The notes under the pieces: model-generated | Databases searched by the model: none | What the model was told of the DNA's origin: nothing | Seen by the model: only the letters and a program-made list of their open reading frames with translations | Source of the DNA: Thermococcus radiotolerans | GTDB taxonomy: Archaea; Methanobacteriota_B; Thermococci; Thermococcales; Thermococcaceae | Length of the DNA stretch: 64,000 nucleotides | Direction: 5' to 3' | NCBI RefSeq assembly: GCF_002214565.1 | Contig: NZ_CP015106.1 | Coordinates: 930,001-994,000 of the forward strand | Program-made: the position numbers and the translations under genes | Shown here: piece by piece, positions 29,458 through 38,055 of the stretch | Numbering within the stretch: the first letter of the stretch is position 1 | Layout of the letters: every line of letters starts with the position of its first letter

Positions 29458-29631
29458 TTAAGGCCGCCAATATTTGACCCAGAGACCAAAGAGGATCGCC
29501 CCAAAGAAGAGCGCTGAACTTGCCCACATCTGTTTTTTGGCGTCATCACTCCGCAAACCCTTTATCCCGACTATCACAGAATAAAGAAGAAATGTGACAC
29601 CAACGAGGGCACCCGTTACGTCTGCCCCCAT
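29458..29631 (-). CDS. 57-aa two-span membrane protein
   Basis: The protein begins MGADVTGALVGVTFLLYSVI, has a basic-acidic loop (KGLRSDDAKKQMW) and a second span ASSALFFGAILFGLWV, then ends KYWRP. ATG 29631 stands behind GGGTGATGTGGT. It is just upstream of, and convergent with, leuS and downstream of the MFS gene on the same strand (29 bases), so may be cotranscribed with it. No family recognised. It is shorter than usual gene-finder limits. Confidence 0.65.
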   Translation of the reverse strand: MGADVTGALVGVTFLLYSVIVGIKGLRSDDAKKQMWASSALFFGAILFGLWVKYWRP

Positions 29632-29659
29632 ACCACATCACCCGTTAATGTTAGCTACT

Positions 29660-31222
29660 CTACTCCTTTCCCTCCGGTTCTTTCACCGCTTCTGGTTCCG
29701 GAACGGCCCCGGCCTTCTCACCCTTCGGCAAGAGGAACGAGAGCAGGGCGCTGATAATGAGTATGCCCATCATGAAGATTATCGCGACCTTCATGGTGTC
29801 TATGAAGGAGTTGTTCACGATTTGGAGCACCGCGTCGTGGTACTCGGGCGGAATGTTAAGCTCCCCCTGCTGCATCTTGATTATCCACTGAATCACAGCT
29901 TCCTTTATTTGCTCCTTGCTACCCTCGAAGAGGCCGGACTCGTAAATCTGCCGGGTTATGCTGTGGATAACACCGAGAACCAGAACCGCACCGATGAAGG
30001 CCGTTCCGAGGGATAGACCGAACTGCTTCTGGGCGTTGAATATTCCCGAGGCGTCCGCCTGCTGCTCCGGCTTTGCCCCCATCATGGCGAGGTTGGTTAT
30101 CTGGGAGAATATCAGGCCAAAGCCAGTGCCGTAGAGGGCGAGGCCGATGGCGAAGTCTGAACCTTCCACGCCGGGCTTCAGGACGCGCAGGACGAGGTAG
30201 AGACCGAGGAATGTTAGAACTATGCCGAGCTGGATTATCTGCTTCGGAGTGAGGTACTTTGCGAACCTCTGTCCGCTCATGGAGAAGATGAACATCATTA
30301 TCGAGAGAGGGACTATAACGAAGCCCGTCTCGATGGCGTTGTAGTGGAGGTACTGCTGGACGAAGACCGGGACGGTGAACATTATGCCCGCGAGGGTTAT
30401 CTGGAAGAAGATGCTCACTAAGTTGGCGGCGGTGAAGACCTTCGACTTGAAGATGTCAACGTCTATGAGCACGTCCTCGCCCCTGTCCTTCCTCCTTTCC
30501 TCATACTTCCAGAACGCCACCAGAACGACCAAGCCGGCAACCATGAGGAGCAGAACCGGCGGGTTCGAAAGCGGATCCATTATGAGCACGGAGAGCGTGA
30601 GCAGGAACAGGCCGATGCCGACAAGTGCCGCCCCGATAACGTCGAGCTTTATCCGCCTCTCCGGCTTGTAGTCGGAGAGTATCTTCATGTAGGCGAATAT
30701 CCCCGCGGCGATGAAGGCTTCCATGAAGAAGCCGAGACGCCAGGTGATGTAGGTCGTGAAGAAACCACCTATTATCGGACCGAAGGCTGCCGCCGCTCCG
30801 CCGACGCCTCCCCAGACGCCGAAGGCGAAGGCCCTGTCCTTGCCGGTGTAGGCCTTGGTGATGTACGTAACCGTTGCGGGCATCATCATCGAGGCGCCGA
30901 TGCCCTCAAGAATCGACCAGCCGAGAAGAAGAACCGCGAGGTTTGGAGCGAAGGCGGCCATCAGCGTTCCAACGGTGTATACGACCAGCCCCCTGAAGAA
31001 GACCTTCTTCGTCCCCCATATATCGGCGAGCTTCGCGCCGGTTATCATGAAGGCGGCCATTACAAGGGCGTAGAGCGTTATTGCGCCCTGGACGCCGGCC
31101 ACGGTTGTGTCAAGATCCCTCACAAGGGCGCTTATAGAAACGTTCATCATCGTGGTGTCGATGAACATTATGAAGAGCGCCGCGCTCATTATGATGAGAA
31201 CTCCCCACTTAGACTGTCCCAT
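29660..31222 (-). CDS. MFS drug exporter, DHA2 (EmrB/QacA) type
   Basis: 520 residues with about 14 spans. Motif A-like KLADIWGTKKVF after span 2, and the start VLIIMSAALFIMFIDTTMMNVSISAL with the D-T-T motif of DHA2 transporters, identify the subfamily. It should export hydrophobic drugs or lipids with H+. ATG 31222 (MGQSKWG) follows TGGTGG; the longer frame to 31297 crosses the TATA-like ATCTTATAAC at about 31256-31265. The C-terminus is rich in Glu, Pro and Lys. Confidence 0.9.
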   Translation of the reverse strand: MGQSKWGVLIIMSAALFIMFIDTTMMNVSISALVRDLDTTVAGVQGAITLYALVMAAFMITGAKLADIWGTKKVFFRGLVVYTVGTLMAAFAPNLAVLLLGWSILEGIGASMMMPATVTYITKAYTGKDRAFAFGVWGGVGGAAAAFGPIIGGFFTTYITWRLGFFMEAFIAAGIFAYMKILSDYKPERRIKLDVIGAALVGIGLFLLTLSVLIMDPLSNPPVLLLMVAGLVVLVAFWKYEERRKDRGEDVLIDVDIFKSKVFTAANLVSIFFQITLAGIMFTVPVFVQQYLHYNAIETGFVIVPLSIMMFIFSMSGQRFAKYLTPKQIIQLGIVLTFLGLYLVLRVLKPGVEGSDFAIGLALYGTGFGLIFSQITNLAMMGAKPEQQADASGIFNAQKQFGLSLGTAFIGAVLVLGVIHSITRQIYESGLFEGSKEQIKEAVIQWIIKMQQGELNIPPEYHDAVLQIVNNSFIDTMKVAIIFMMGILIISALLSFLLPKGEKAGAVPEPEAVKEPEGKE

Positions 31223-31313
31223 GTTTTCCACCAGAGAAGGATTAGGGGGAGCGATGTTATAAGATTTTGCATGAGAACCCATTGGTAGGATAATCAAAGG
31301 AGAGAGGCCAAAA

Positions 31314-32345
31314 TCAGAACTCTCTTTCGACGAGGAACTCGGCGAGCAGCTCCAGATCCTTTCTCGCTTCGCTCTCGGGAAGAACCTTCAGGGCTTCGTT
31401 GGCCTCCCTAACGAGGTTCTTGGCGTACTGAGCGGCATAGTCTATGCTGCCGTACTTCCTGAGGAGCTCGATGGCCCTCTCAACCTCCTCCTTGACCTTC
31501 TCGTCGTGTATCAGCGCGTCGCCCTTTGCATCGCCCGCGTACTTGCCGAAGACCTTCAGGAACTCGGCTTTATCCTCTTCGCTCGCGTGGTCGAAGAAGT
31601 GACTGACTATCAGCGTCTTCTTGCCCTTCCTTATGTCGCTGCCGACGGGCTTTCCGAGCTTCTCCTCGTCGGCTATGAGGTCGAGCACGTCGTCCCATAT
31701 CTGGAAGGCTATGCCAACGTTCATTCCCCACTTGGCGAGCGCTTTGATGTACTCCTCGTTCTCAGTTCCGACTATCGCGCCTATCTCCGCCGAACCCTCG
31801 AAGAGCGCCCCGGTCTTGCCGCTTATCATCTTGAGGTACTCCTCAACGCTGACCTCATCCCTCGTCTCGAACTCTATGTCGAGCGCCTGACCCTCGCAGA
31901 GCATGTTGGAGGTTCTGACAAGAACGTCGAGGATGCGAGCCTTTTTCTCAGGGGTTACCTCGGCCCTAGCGATGGCCTCGAAGGCCTTGCTGAAGAGCAG
32001 GTCACCTGCCAGAATCGCCATGTTGACGCCCCAGAGCTTGTGAACGGTTGGCCTTCCGCGCCTCAGCTCGTCCATGTCCATTATGTCATCGTGAACCAGC
32101 GAGTAGTTGTGGATGAACTCGACAGCGGCTGCCGGGTAGAGGGCCTTTCTCGGGTCGCCTCCCACTGCCTCGGCAGCACGGAGAACTACGAACGGCCTGA
32201 CGCGCTTTCCACCGGCGAGCGGATAGTGTCTGGATGCGTCGTAGAGGTTCTTCGGCTCCTTCTCAGGGATGAGCTCGAATATAGCCGCGTCAACGTCCTT
32301 CGCCATCTCCTTAACCCTTGCGAACAGCTCATCGTACTTCCCCAT
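31314..32345 (-). CDS. idsA: bifunctional FPP/GGPP synthase
   Basis: 343 residues with both aspartate-rich motifs: DDIMD (86-90) and DDVLD (218-222). It condenses IPP with DMAPP, GPP and FPP to make the C15/C20 chains for archaeal ether lipids. Tyr81, five residues before the first motif, is the position known to limit chain length in the T. kodakarensis enzyme IdsA. Downstream of rnj and idi2 on the same strand, it belongs to the isoprenoid gene group. Confidence 0.95.
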   Translation of the reverse strand: MGKYDELFARVKEMAKDVDAAIFELIPEKEPKNLYDASRHYPLAGGKRVRPFVVLRAAEAVGGDPRKALYPAAAVEFIHNYSLVHDDIMDMDELRRGRPTVHKLWGVNMAILAGDLLFSKAFEAIARAEVTPEKKARILDVLVRTSNMLCEGQALDIEFETRDEVSVEEYLKMISGKTGALFEGSAEIGAIVGTENEEYIKALAKWGMNVGIAFQIWDDVLDLIADEEKLGKPVGSDIRKGKKTLIVSHFFDHASEEDKAEFLKVFGKYAGDAKGDALIHDEKVKEEVERAIELLRKYGSIDYAAQYAKNLVREANEALKVLPESEARKDLELLAEFLVEREF

Positions 32346-32412
32346 TATATCACCCCGTGAGTGATGAAAGCAATCTAAAGGAAAAATAGGGCAACTCTTT
32401 ATCAGTTTTACC

Positions 32413-33735
32413 CTACCTTATCTCGACCAGGTAGCCGTTCCTCGACACGAAGACGTCCCTGCCTATCAGGTAGCCCTCCTCCTCGGCGAGCTCGGCGTAG
32501 TGGGTGAGCATCCTGAAGTCTCCGTGCGCTGGAACTATGTTCTCCGGATTGAGCATCCTGAGAAGGTAGCGGTGGTCCTCCCTGCTGGCGTGACCGCTGA
32601 CGTGGAGGTCCTTTATCATCCTAACTCCCTTCATCTTGAGCTTCGTCTCAAGGACGTAGCGCTGGGCCCTGTTGAGCGGGTTGGGTATCGTTCCGGCGGA
32701 GAAAACCACGGTGTCGCGCTTGCCGATGTCATAGAGCTCACCGTTGGCCATCCTCGTGAGGACCGCGCCGGGCTCTCCCTGGTGGCCGGTGACTATGAGC
32801 AGATAGTTCTCCCTCGCTCCAGAAACCTCCTTGAGAACCTTCCTGACGGCGTTTGGGCTCCTCACGGCCTTCGCACCCTTCATCTTGATGAGGCCGAGCT
32901 GCTTGGCTATTCCAGTGTACTTGGCGAGCGAGCGGCCGACCAACACCGCCTGCCTGCCCATCTTGTTGGCTATCCAGATGAGCTCCTGGAGGCGGGCAAT
33001 GTGGCTGGCGAAGGTCGTCGCTATCAGCCCATCGGCCTCCATGCCCTCGTAGAGGAAGAAGTCCTCAAGGAGCATCTGGGCCACTGCTTCGCTGGGTGTT
33101 TTGGTCGGCTGTTCTATGCGTGTTGATTCGGGAATGAGAACTTTAACGCCCTCCTTGCCGAGCTCCCTCAGACGCTTGTAGTCCGGCCTCTCCCCGAGCG
33201 GGTTGTTGTTGTCGAACTTGAAGTCGCCGGTGTGAACTACCGCACCCTCTGGGGTGTGGACGACGACCATGGAGGACTGGGGGATTGAGTGGGTTATCCT
33301 AACGAACTCTATCGCCAGGTTCTCACTCACCTGAACTATCTCGCCGTACTCGGTCTCGTACATCGGGTTCTTGACCTCGAAGTACTGCTCGCTCTTGACC
33401 TCGCCCTTCGCGAGCTTTATCGTGTAGGGCGTGCCGTATATCGGGACGTCAGGGTAGTGGGGGGCGAGCTTGGCAACCGCGCCGATGTGATCGAGGTGAC
33501 CGTGGGTGAAGGTTATGGCGACGACCTTCTTGTTCCTTATCGACGAATCGTCAGGAATCGCACCGAGCTTCTGAAGTTCCTTCGTGGGGAACTGCTGGAT
33601 GTTGACATCTTCATGAATGAGAACGCGGTCAAGCCTAATTCCCATGTCGATTATAACGACTTCCCCGTTGTATTCGACGGCGGTCATGTTCTTGCCTACT
33701 TCCTCGTAACCGCTAACTGTATGGATTTTTATCAT
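32413..33735 (-). CDS. rnj: archaeal RNase J
   Basis: 440 residues. A metallo-beta-lactamase/beta-CASP nuclease with THGHLDH (77-83), VHTGDFKFD and a C-terminal SGHAS...HGDFRMLTHY that completes the zinc site. Archaeal RNase J is a 5'-3' exonuclease. It is shorter than bacterial RNase J and lacks the C-terminal domain, as in other Euryarchaeota. ATG 33735 follows TAAGGAGGAATAGAC. A strong hairpin sits in its leader. Its place between idi2 and idsA is a conserved Thermococcales arrangement as far as I recall. Confidence 0.92.
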   Translation of the reverse strand: MIKIHTVSGYEEVGKNMTAVEYNGEVVIIDMGIRLDRVLIHEDVNIQQFPTKELQKLGAIPDDSSIRNKKVVAITFTHGHLDHIGAVAKLAPHYPDVPIYGTPYTIKLAKGEVKSEQYFEVKNPMYETEYGEIVQVSENLAIEFVRITHSIPQSSMVVVHTPEGAVVHTGDFKFDNNNPLGERPDYKRLRELGKEGVKVLIPESTRIEQPTKTPSEAVAQMLLEDFFLYEGMEADGLIATTFASHIARLQELIWIANKMGRQAVLVGRSLAKYTGIAKQLGLIKMKGAKAVRSPNAVRKVLKEVSGARENYLLIVTGHQGEPGAVLTRMANGELYDIGKRDTVVFSAGTIPNPLNRAQRYVLETKLKMKGVRMIKDLHVSGHASREDHRYLLRMLNPENIVPAHGDFRMLTHYAELAEEEGYLIGRDVFVSRNGYLVEIR

Positions 33736-33753
33736 GTCTATTCCTCCTTACGC

Positions 33754-33779
33754 CCCCAGGCCTCTCCTGAGGCGTGGGG
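33754..33779 (-). other. leader hairpin of rnj
   Basis: CCCCA-GCCTC-tcct-GAGGC-TGGGG forms a 10-bp stem broken by one G-G mismatch. It lies between the TATA-like TTTTTAAAC (about 33808-33818) and the rnj ribosome binding site at 33739-33748, so it is in the 5' untranslated part of the RNase J mRNA. Confidence 0.6.
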
Positions 33780-33853
33780 CTGCGTTGGTCTTAGTTGTGG
33801 GCAGGGGTTTAAAAAGGTGTGCATTTCTGAGAACTGAAGAAGAGGGATAAAAA

Positions 33854-34972
33854 TCACCGACTCCGGAGGTAGGCCGGCAGGTCGATCCTCTGGTCCAGCC
33901 ACTCCCTCGTGAAGCCCGTAACCACGAGCGGAACCTTCCTCAGCTCCTCGACATTTCTTGCCCCGACGAGGAACATCGCGTTTCTGAGCTCCTCGATGTA
34001 GCGCTGGAGGACTTTGATGACTCCCTCGACGTCGCCCTTCACAGCTGGCTTGAGGAGCGGCAATGCAACGCCAGCGAAGGTAGCTCCCATGGCTAAGGCC
34101 TTCGCCATCGTTATCCCATCGCGCATTCCGCCGGTGGCTATAATCGGCAGGTCGGTGGCGTAGCGAACCTCGGCGACGCTTACCGCTGTCTTTATTCCCC
34201 AGTCCCAGAACCTGAGGGCAAGGTTCCTGCCCATCTCGTCCTTGGCGCGGTAGTACTCAACGGCACTCCAGCTCGTCCCCCCGAGGCCGCCGACATCAAT
34301 CGCGTCTATTCCAATGCTTTCGAGCCTTATTGCAACCTCCATAGAAACGCCGGCGCCGGTTTCCTTCGCTATTATCGGGTAGGGGAACTCGGCCTTGAGC
34401 TCGGCTAAGGCCTTCAGAACGCCCCTGTACTGGGTATCGCCCTCCGGCTGGACGCTCTCCTGGAGCGGGTTCATGTGTATCGCCAAAGCGTCCGCCTGAA
34501 TGGTCTCGACTGCTTTCAGCGCCTCCTCAAGGCCGTATCTGCCGGGCATCGTCTCGGCGAACTGGGGAGCGCCGAGGTTGCCGACGAGGAAAACGTCGGG
34601 CGCGACATCGCGAACGTAGTAGCTCTCCCAGGTTTCGGGCTTTCTTATCATCGCCCTCTGGCTGCCGACGCCCATAGGTATGTTAAGCTCCTGGGCGGCC
34701 TTCGCTAAAGTCTTGTTTACTTTTCCGGCCAGCTGAGAGCCCCTCGTTCCACCGGTCATTCCGGCTATGAAAATCGGATAGTCGAACTTCCGTCCGAGAA
34801 ACTCGACGCTCAGGTCTATTTCCTCCTTGTCTATCTCGGGCAGGCTCATGTGGACGAAGTGGATGTCCTCAAAACCGTTGGAAACGTGGGCCTGGACGTT
34901 TCTCTTCAAGCAGTGCTCGATGTGCTCAAACTTCCTGATGATCGTGAGTTCCTCCTTATCAAAAGCCTCCAT
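33854..34972 (-). CDS. idi2: type 2 isopentenyl-diphosphate delta-isomerase
   Basis: 372 residues. FMN/Mg-dependent type 2 enzyme (Fni) with [10 protein letters not shown], the Gln-containing [13 protein letters not shown] substrate loop, GGLGGTSW and [12 protein letters not shown]-phosphate motifs. It converts IPP to DMAPP, the primer for IdsA. ATG 34972 (MEAFDKEEL) follows CGGTGGTTG. It is the first minus-strand gene after the inserted plus-strand oxidoreductase genes and must be read from its own promoter in the gap 34973-35109. Confidence 0.95.
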   Translation of the reverse strand: MEAFDKEELTIIRKFEHIEHCLKRNVQAHVSNGFEDIHFVHMSLPEIDKEEIDLSVEFLGRKFDYPIFIAGMTGGTRGSQLAGKVNKTLAKAAQELNIPMGVGSQRAMIRKPETWESYYVRDVAPDVFLVGNLGAPQFAETMPGRYGLEEALKAVETIQADALAIHMNPLQESVQPEGDTQYRGVLKALAELKAEFPYPIIAKETGAGVSMEVAIRLESIGIDAIDVGGLGGTSWSAVEYYRAKDEMGRNLALRFWDWGIKTAVSVAEVRYATDLPIIATGGMRDGITMAKALAMGATFAGVALPLLKPAVKGDVEGVIKVLQRYIEELRNAMFLVGARNVEELRKVPLVVTGFTREWLDQRIDLPAYLRSR

Positions 34973-35045
34973 TTCAACCACCGAAGAGAGAATGGAGACG
35001 AAGGTTAAGAGGTTTTTGGAGCGCAACTCGGGTTACAACCCCGGC

Positions 35046-35058
35046 AACGCTTATATAC
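35046..35058 (+). promoter_or_regulatory. TATA box of tungsten oxidoreductase operon
   Basis: CGCTTATATACAT predicts a start near 35078 and a 30-base leader with CACGGAGG before ATG 35110. A second TATA-like TGGTATATTA (35070-35080) would start too close to the ribosome binding site. Confidence 0.5.
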
Positions 35059-35109
35059 ATCAACGTAGGATTTGGTATATTACGGCTCATTTCACGGAGG
35101 AATGAAAAA

Positions 35110-37044
35110 ATGTCAATATCATCTGAGCGGAATGTTGGGGACATCCTGATCATCGACCTAACTCGGGAGAAGGTCGTCAAACGGGAAGTTTCGCCCGAGA
35201 CCGTGAAGCGGTATCTCGGGGGAAGGGGCTTCAACTCAAAGGCCCTCTTCGACATGATACCCGGCAGGATAGACCCCCTGAGCCCGGAGAACGTTCTCGC
35301 ACTGGGCAACGGGACCTTCGCGGGAACGGCACTTCCGATGACGAGCAGGCTTCATATAAGCACCCTTTCGCCCCTCTCTGGCATCCTCGGAGACGGTAAC
35401 GCCGGCGGCGAGTTCTCGGCGATGCTGAAGTTCGCCGGTTACGAGCAGATAATCGTGACCGGGAGGGCCCAAAAACCGAAGTACGTCTTCATCGAGGACG
35501 ACGAGGTTGAGATAAGGGACGCAGAGGATCTCTGGGGCCTGACCACAGGTGAGACCGTTGACTGGCTGAGGGACGAGCACGGAGATGAGGTGAGCGTTGC
35601 GGGGATAGGGCCAGCCGGAGAGAACCTCGTGCGCTTCGCCACGACGATGGTGGACAAGTACCACTCCGGGGCGAGGGGAAGCGGCGCCGTATGGGGCTCC
35701 AAGAACCTCAAGGCGATAGCGGTAATCGGAACGAAGGGCGTTGAGCCCGCCGACCCGGAGCGGTTCTACGAGATGGCCAAAGAAGATATCGACTACTTCA
35801 ACCGCAACGAGTTCGTCAAGAGGATTTACTCGGTCATTGGGACCCACTACGGGCTGATACAGTGGTACCCGAGCTGGAAGTACTTCCAGGTTCCTCTCAG
35901 CGCGGAGGAGCTGCCTATCGGGTTAAGGCCGCAGGATCTGGCCGAGTACGAAGTCGGGAGGACCCAGTGCTTCTCCTGTCCGCTCGCGTGTAAAGACGTT
36001 TACTACCTGCCGAGCACGGGCGAATACGGGACGGCGAGCGAGTTCGAGTCGATATACGCTCTCGGGAGCAACAACTGTGTAACCGACACCGAAGCCATTC
36101 TGCGGATGGAGCACATGGCTGACGAGTACGGGATGGACGTTATGACGCTCGGCGACACGATAGCCCTCGCTAGGCTCCTCCACGAGAAGGGAATCCTGAG
36201 CAGAGAGGAACTCGGGGGGGTTTCGCTTGAGTGGGGAGATGCCGAGGGACAGATTGAACTCATCGAGATGACGGCATACAGGAGGGGCTTCGGGAACAAA
36301 CTAGCCGAGGGCTACCGCAACTTCGCAAAGCTCTACGGGGAGGAGGCTTTAGCCTACTGCTACGACGTGAAGGGCGTGAACAGGGGCTGGTACGAGGTTG
36401 ACTTCATCAACGGAATCTTCACCCTCTCCCACGCGACCTCGACGAGGGGGGCCGACCACCTGAGGGGACGCTCGTGGGCCTACTGGGAGAACGACAAGCT
36501 CATGGACATCGAGGCAGTTAGGAGGATGCTCGAGGCCGACCTGCCCGACTACAGGAAGGACCCCGTCGGGGCGCTCATCTACGGTGAAAGGGCCTGCACC
36601 CTAGCGGATTCCCTCGGGAGGTGCAAGGGCTCGATAAACAGCTGGCTCCAGGCGGTTCCGCTCGTCTGGAAGTATCCGGTCTTCAAGGGGACGGCGATGC
36701 TCCTGACGGCCTTCACCGGCATGGAGTTCACAGAGAAGGACATCATAGACGCAACCGACAGGATATACCTAACGGAGATGGCCTTCAACGTCAAGCAGGG
36801 GATCAAGAAGAAGCACTACGACGTCAAGTTCCCGCCCGAGTTCACCGCGACGGAGAGGGCAAAGGCACAGGTAAGGCGGCACTGGGAGCTCGTTGACGAG
36901 TATCTGAGAAGGCGCGGATGCGACGTGGAGACCGCCTATCCGGCGAGGGAAACGCTGGAGGAACTCGGCATCGGCTACGTCGCAGATGAGATAGAGGGGA
37001 AGGAGTTTCCCGAGTGGGACGGCCCGGTAAGGGAGGTGGCCTGA
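35110..37044 (+). CDS. AOR-family tungsten aldehyde oxidoreductase
   Basis: 644 residues. The four cluster cysteines are Cys287, Cys290, Cys294 (CFSCPLAC) and Cys505 (DSLGRCK). The bis-pterin parts GGRGFNSKALF, GSNNCVTD and RGADHLRG are typical of the AOR family. These enzymes oxidise aldehydes to acids at a W-pterin centre and pass electrons on. The size and the polyferredoxin next door resemble the WOR5 type of P. furiosus (with its 4x[4Fe-4S] partner) rather than AOR, FOR or GAPOR; substrate unknown. First gene of a four-gene operon with CACGGAGGAATG before its ATG. Confidence 0.9.
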   Translation: MSISSERNVGDILIIDLTREKVVKREVSPETVKRYLGGRGFNSKALFDMIPGRIDPLSPENVLALGNGTFAGTALPMTSRLHISTLSPLSGILGDGNAGGEFSAMLKFAGYEQIIVTGRAQKPKYVFIEDDEVEIRDAEDLWGLTTGETVDWLRDEHGDEVSVAGIGPAGENLVRFATTMVDKYHSGARGSGAVWGSKNLKAIAVIGTKGVEPADPERFYEMAKEDIDYFNRNEFVKRIYSVIGTHYGLIQWYPSWKYFQVPLSAEELPIGLRPQDLAEYEVGRTQCFSCPLACKDVYYLPSTGEYGTASEFESIYALGSNNCVTDTEAILRMEHMADEYGMDVMTLGDTIALARLLHEKGILSREELGGVSLEWGDAEGQIELIEMTAYRRGFGNKLAEGYRNFAKLYGEEALAYCYDVKGVNRGWYEVDFINGIFTLSHATSTRGADHLRGRSWAYWENDKLMDIEAVRRMLEADLPDYRKDPVGALIYGERACTLADSLGRCKGSINSWLQAVPLVWKYPVFKGTAMLLTAFTGMEFTEKDIIDATDRIYLTEMAFNVKQGIKKKHYDVKFPPEFTATERAKAQVRRHWELVDEYLRRRGCDVETAYPARETLEELGIGYVADEIEGKEFPEWDGPVREVA

Positions 37045-37602
37045 ATGTTCGTGCTGGCGGTTATCTACGAGAACTGCACCGGCTGCCACCTCTGCGAATT
37101 AGCATGCTCCTTCAAGCACCACGGCGTCTTCGACCTCTCGCTGTCGAGGATAACCATCCTCACCAAGCCCGAGGTGCAGACGTCGGTTCAGGTCTACTGC
37201 CTCCAGTGCCAGGATGCGGCCTGTGAGAGGGTCTGCCCCGTGGATGCCATAAGCAGGGACAAAAACGGGGCCTACATCATAAACTACGATCGCTGCATAG
37301 GCTGCAGGGAATGCGCCTACGCCTGTCCCTTCGGGGCGATAAGCTTTGAGGTGGAGGCGAGGCCGATAAAGTGCGACCTCTGCGAGGGTGAGCCCGAGTG
37401 CGCCACGGTTTGTCCGCACGATGCCATAGTCTACATGGAGGAAAAGAAGGCCGTGAGGGAGCTGAAGAAGGCCAAGGCGGCAGGAGTTGCCTACGGACTC
37501 TACGGCGGGAAGGAGACGTCAGAATATCCAAGGAAAAAGGCGGAAGAGGCCGTTGAATATCTGCTGGAGCTGGTGGAGAAGAGCGGGGAGCTGGACGTCT
37601 GA
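37045..37602 (+). CDS. polyferredoxin (four 4Fe-4S clusters), AOR partner 1
   Basis: 185 residues with sixteen cluster-type cysteines: CTGCHLCELAC, CLQCQDAACERVC, CIGCRECAYAC and CDLC...C...C, arranged as in DmsB/HycB-type electron-transfer subunits. A charged helical tail (about 140-185) follows. The ATG comes directly after the AOR stop, so both are made together. It most likely carries electrons from the tungsten enzyme to the next subunits or ferredoxin. The length equals that remembered for the WOR5 small subunit. Confidence 0.88.
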   Translation: MFVLAVIYENCTGCHLCELACSFKHHGVFDLSLSRITILTKPEVQTSVQVYCLQCQDAACERVCPVDAISRDKNGAYIINYDRCIGCRECAYACPFGAISFEVEARPIKCDLCEGEPECATVCPHDAIVYMEEKKAVRELKKAKAAGVAYGLYGGKETSEYPRKKAEEAVEYLLELVEKSGELDV

Positions 37603-38051
37603 TGGAGTACCTTCTCCACGTTCTGACGGAGAAGTGCACCGGCTGCATGGACTGCGTCGAGGCGTGCCCGATCGAGGACGGGATCAGGGTGATTCCCCTT
37701 CCCACCCTTCCGGAGCGATGGGACATCGTAGTCTGCCGCCACTGTAACCCAGCACCCTGTGTCGAGGTCTGCGAGTTCGGGGCGCTCAGCGTTTCAGCGA
37801 ATGGGGCTGTGATCCTGAACCAGTCACTCTGCACCTCCTGCAAGGCCTGCACTGCGGTGTGTCCATTCGGCGCGGTCTTCCTAAGGCCAGACGGGACGAT
37901 GGCGAAGTGTGACCTCTGCTCCGGAAGCCCGAGATGCGTCGCGGCCTGCGAAGAGGGTGCCCTCGTCTACGAGAGGGTCGAGAGAAAGAGGGTTCTGATA
38001 AGGGGGAAACCTTCGATGGTGGAGCTTCTCGAATTCAAGGGGCTGCGGTGA
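37602..38051 (+). CDS. polyferredoxin (four 4Fe-4S clusters), AOR partner 2
   Basis: 149 residues, again with about sixteen cysteines (CTGCMDCVEAC, CRHCNPAPCVEVC, CTSCKACTAVC, CDLCSGSPRCVAAC) in the same DmsB-like order, without the helical tail. Its ATG overlaps the stop of partner 1 (TGATG). Two related polyferredoxins side by side suggest duplication, with one serving the AOR and the other the FAD protein; this is inference. Confidence 0.87.
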   Translation: MEYLLHVLTEKCTGCMDCVEACPIEDGIRVIPLPTLPERWDIVVCRHCNPAPCVEVCEFGALSVSANGAVILNQSLCTSCKACTAVCPFGAVFLRPDGTMAKCDLCSGSPRCVAACEEGALVYERVERKRVLIRGKPSMVELLEFKGLR

Positions 38052-38055
38052 GAGC

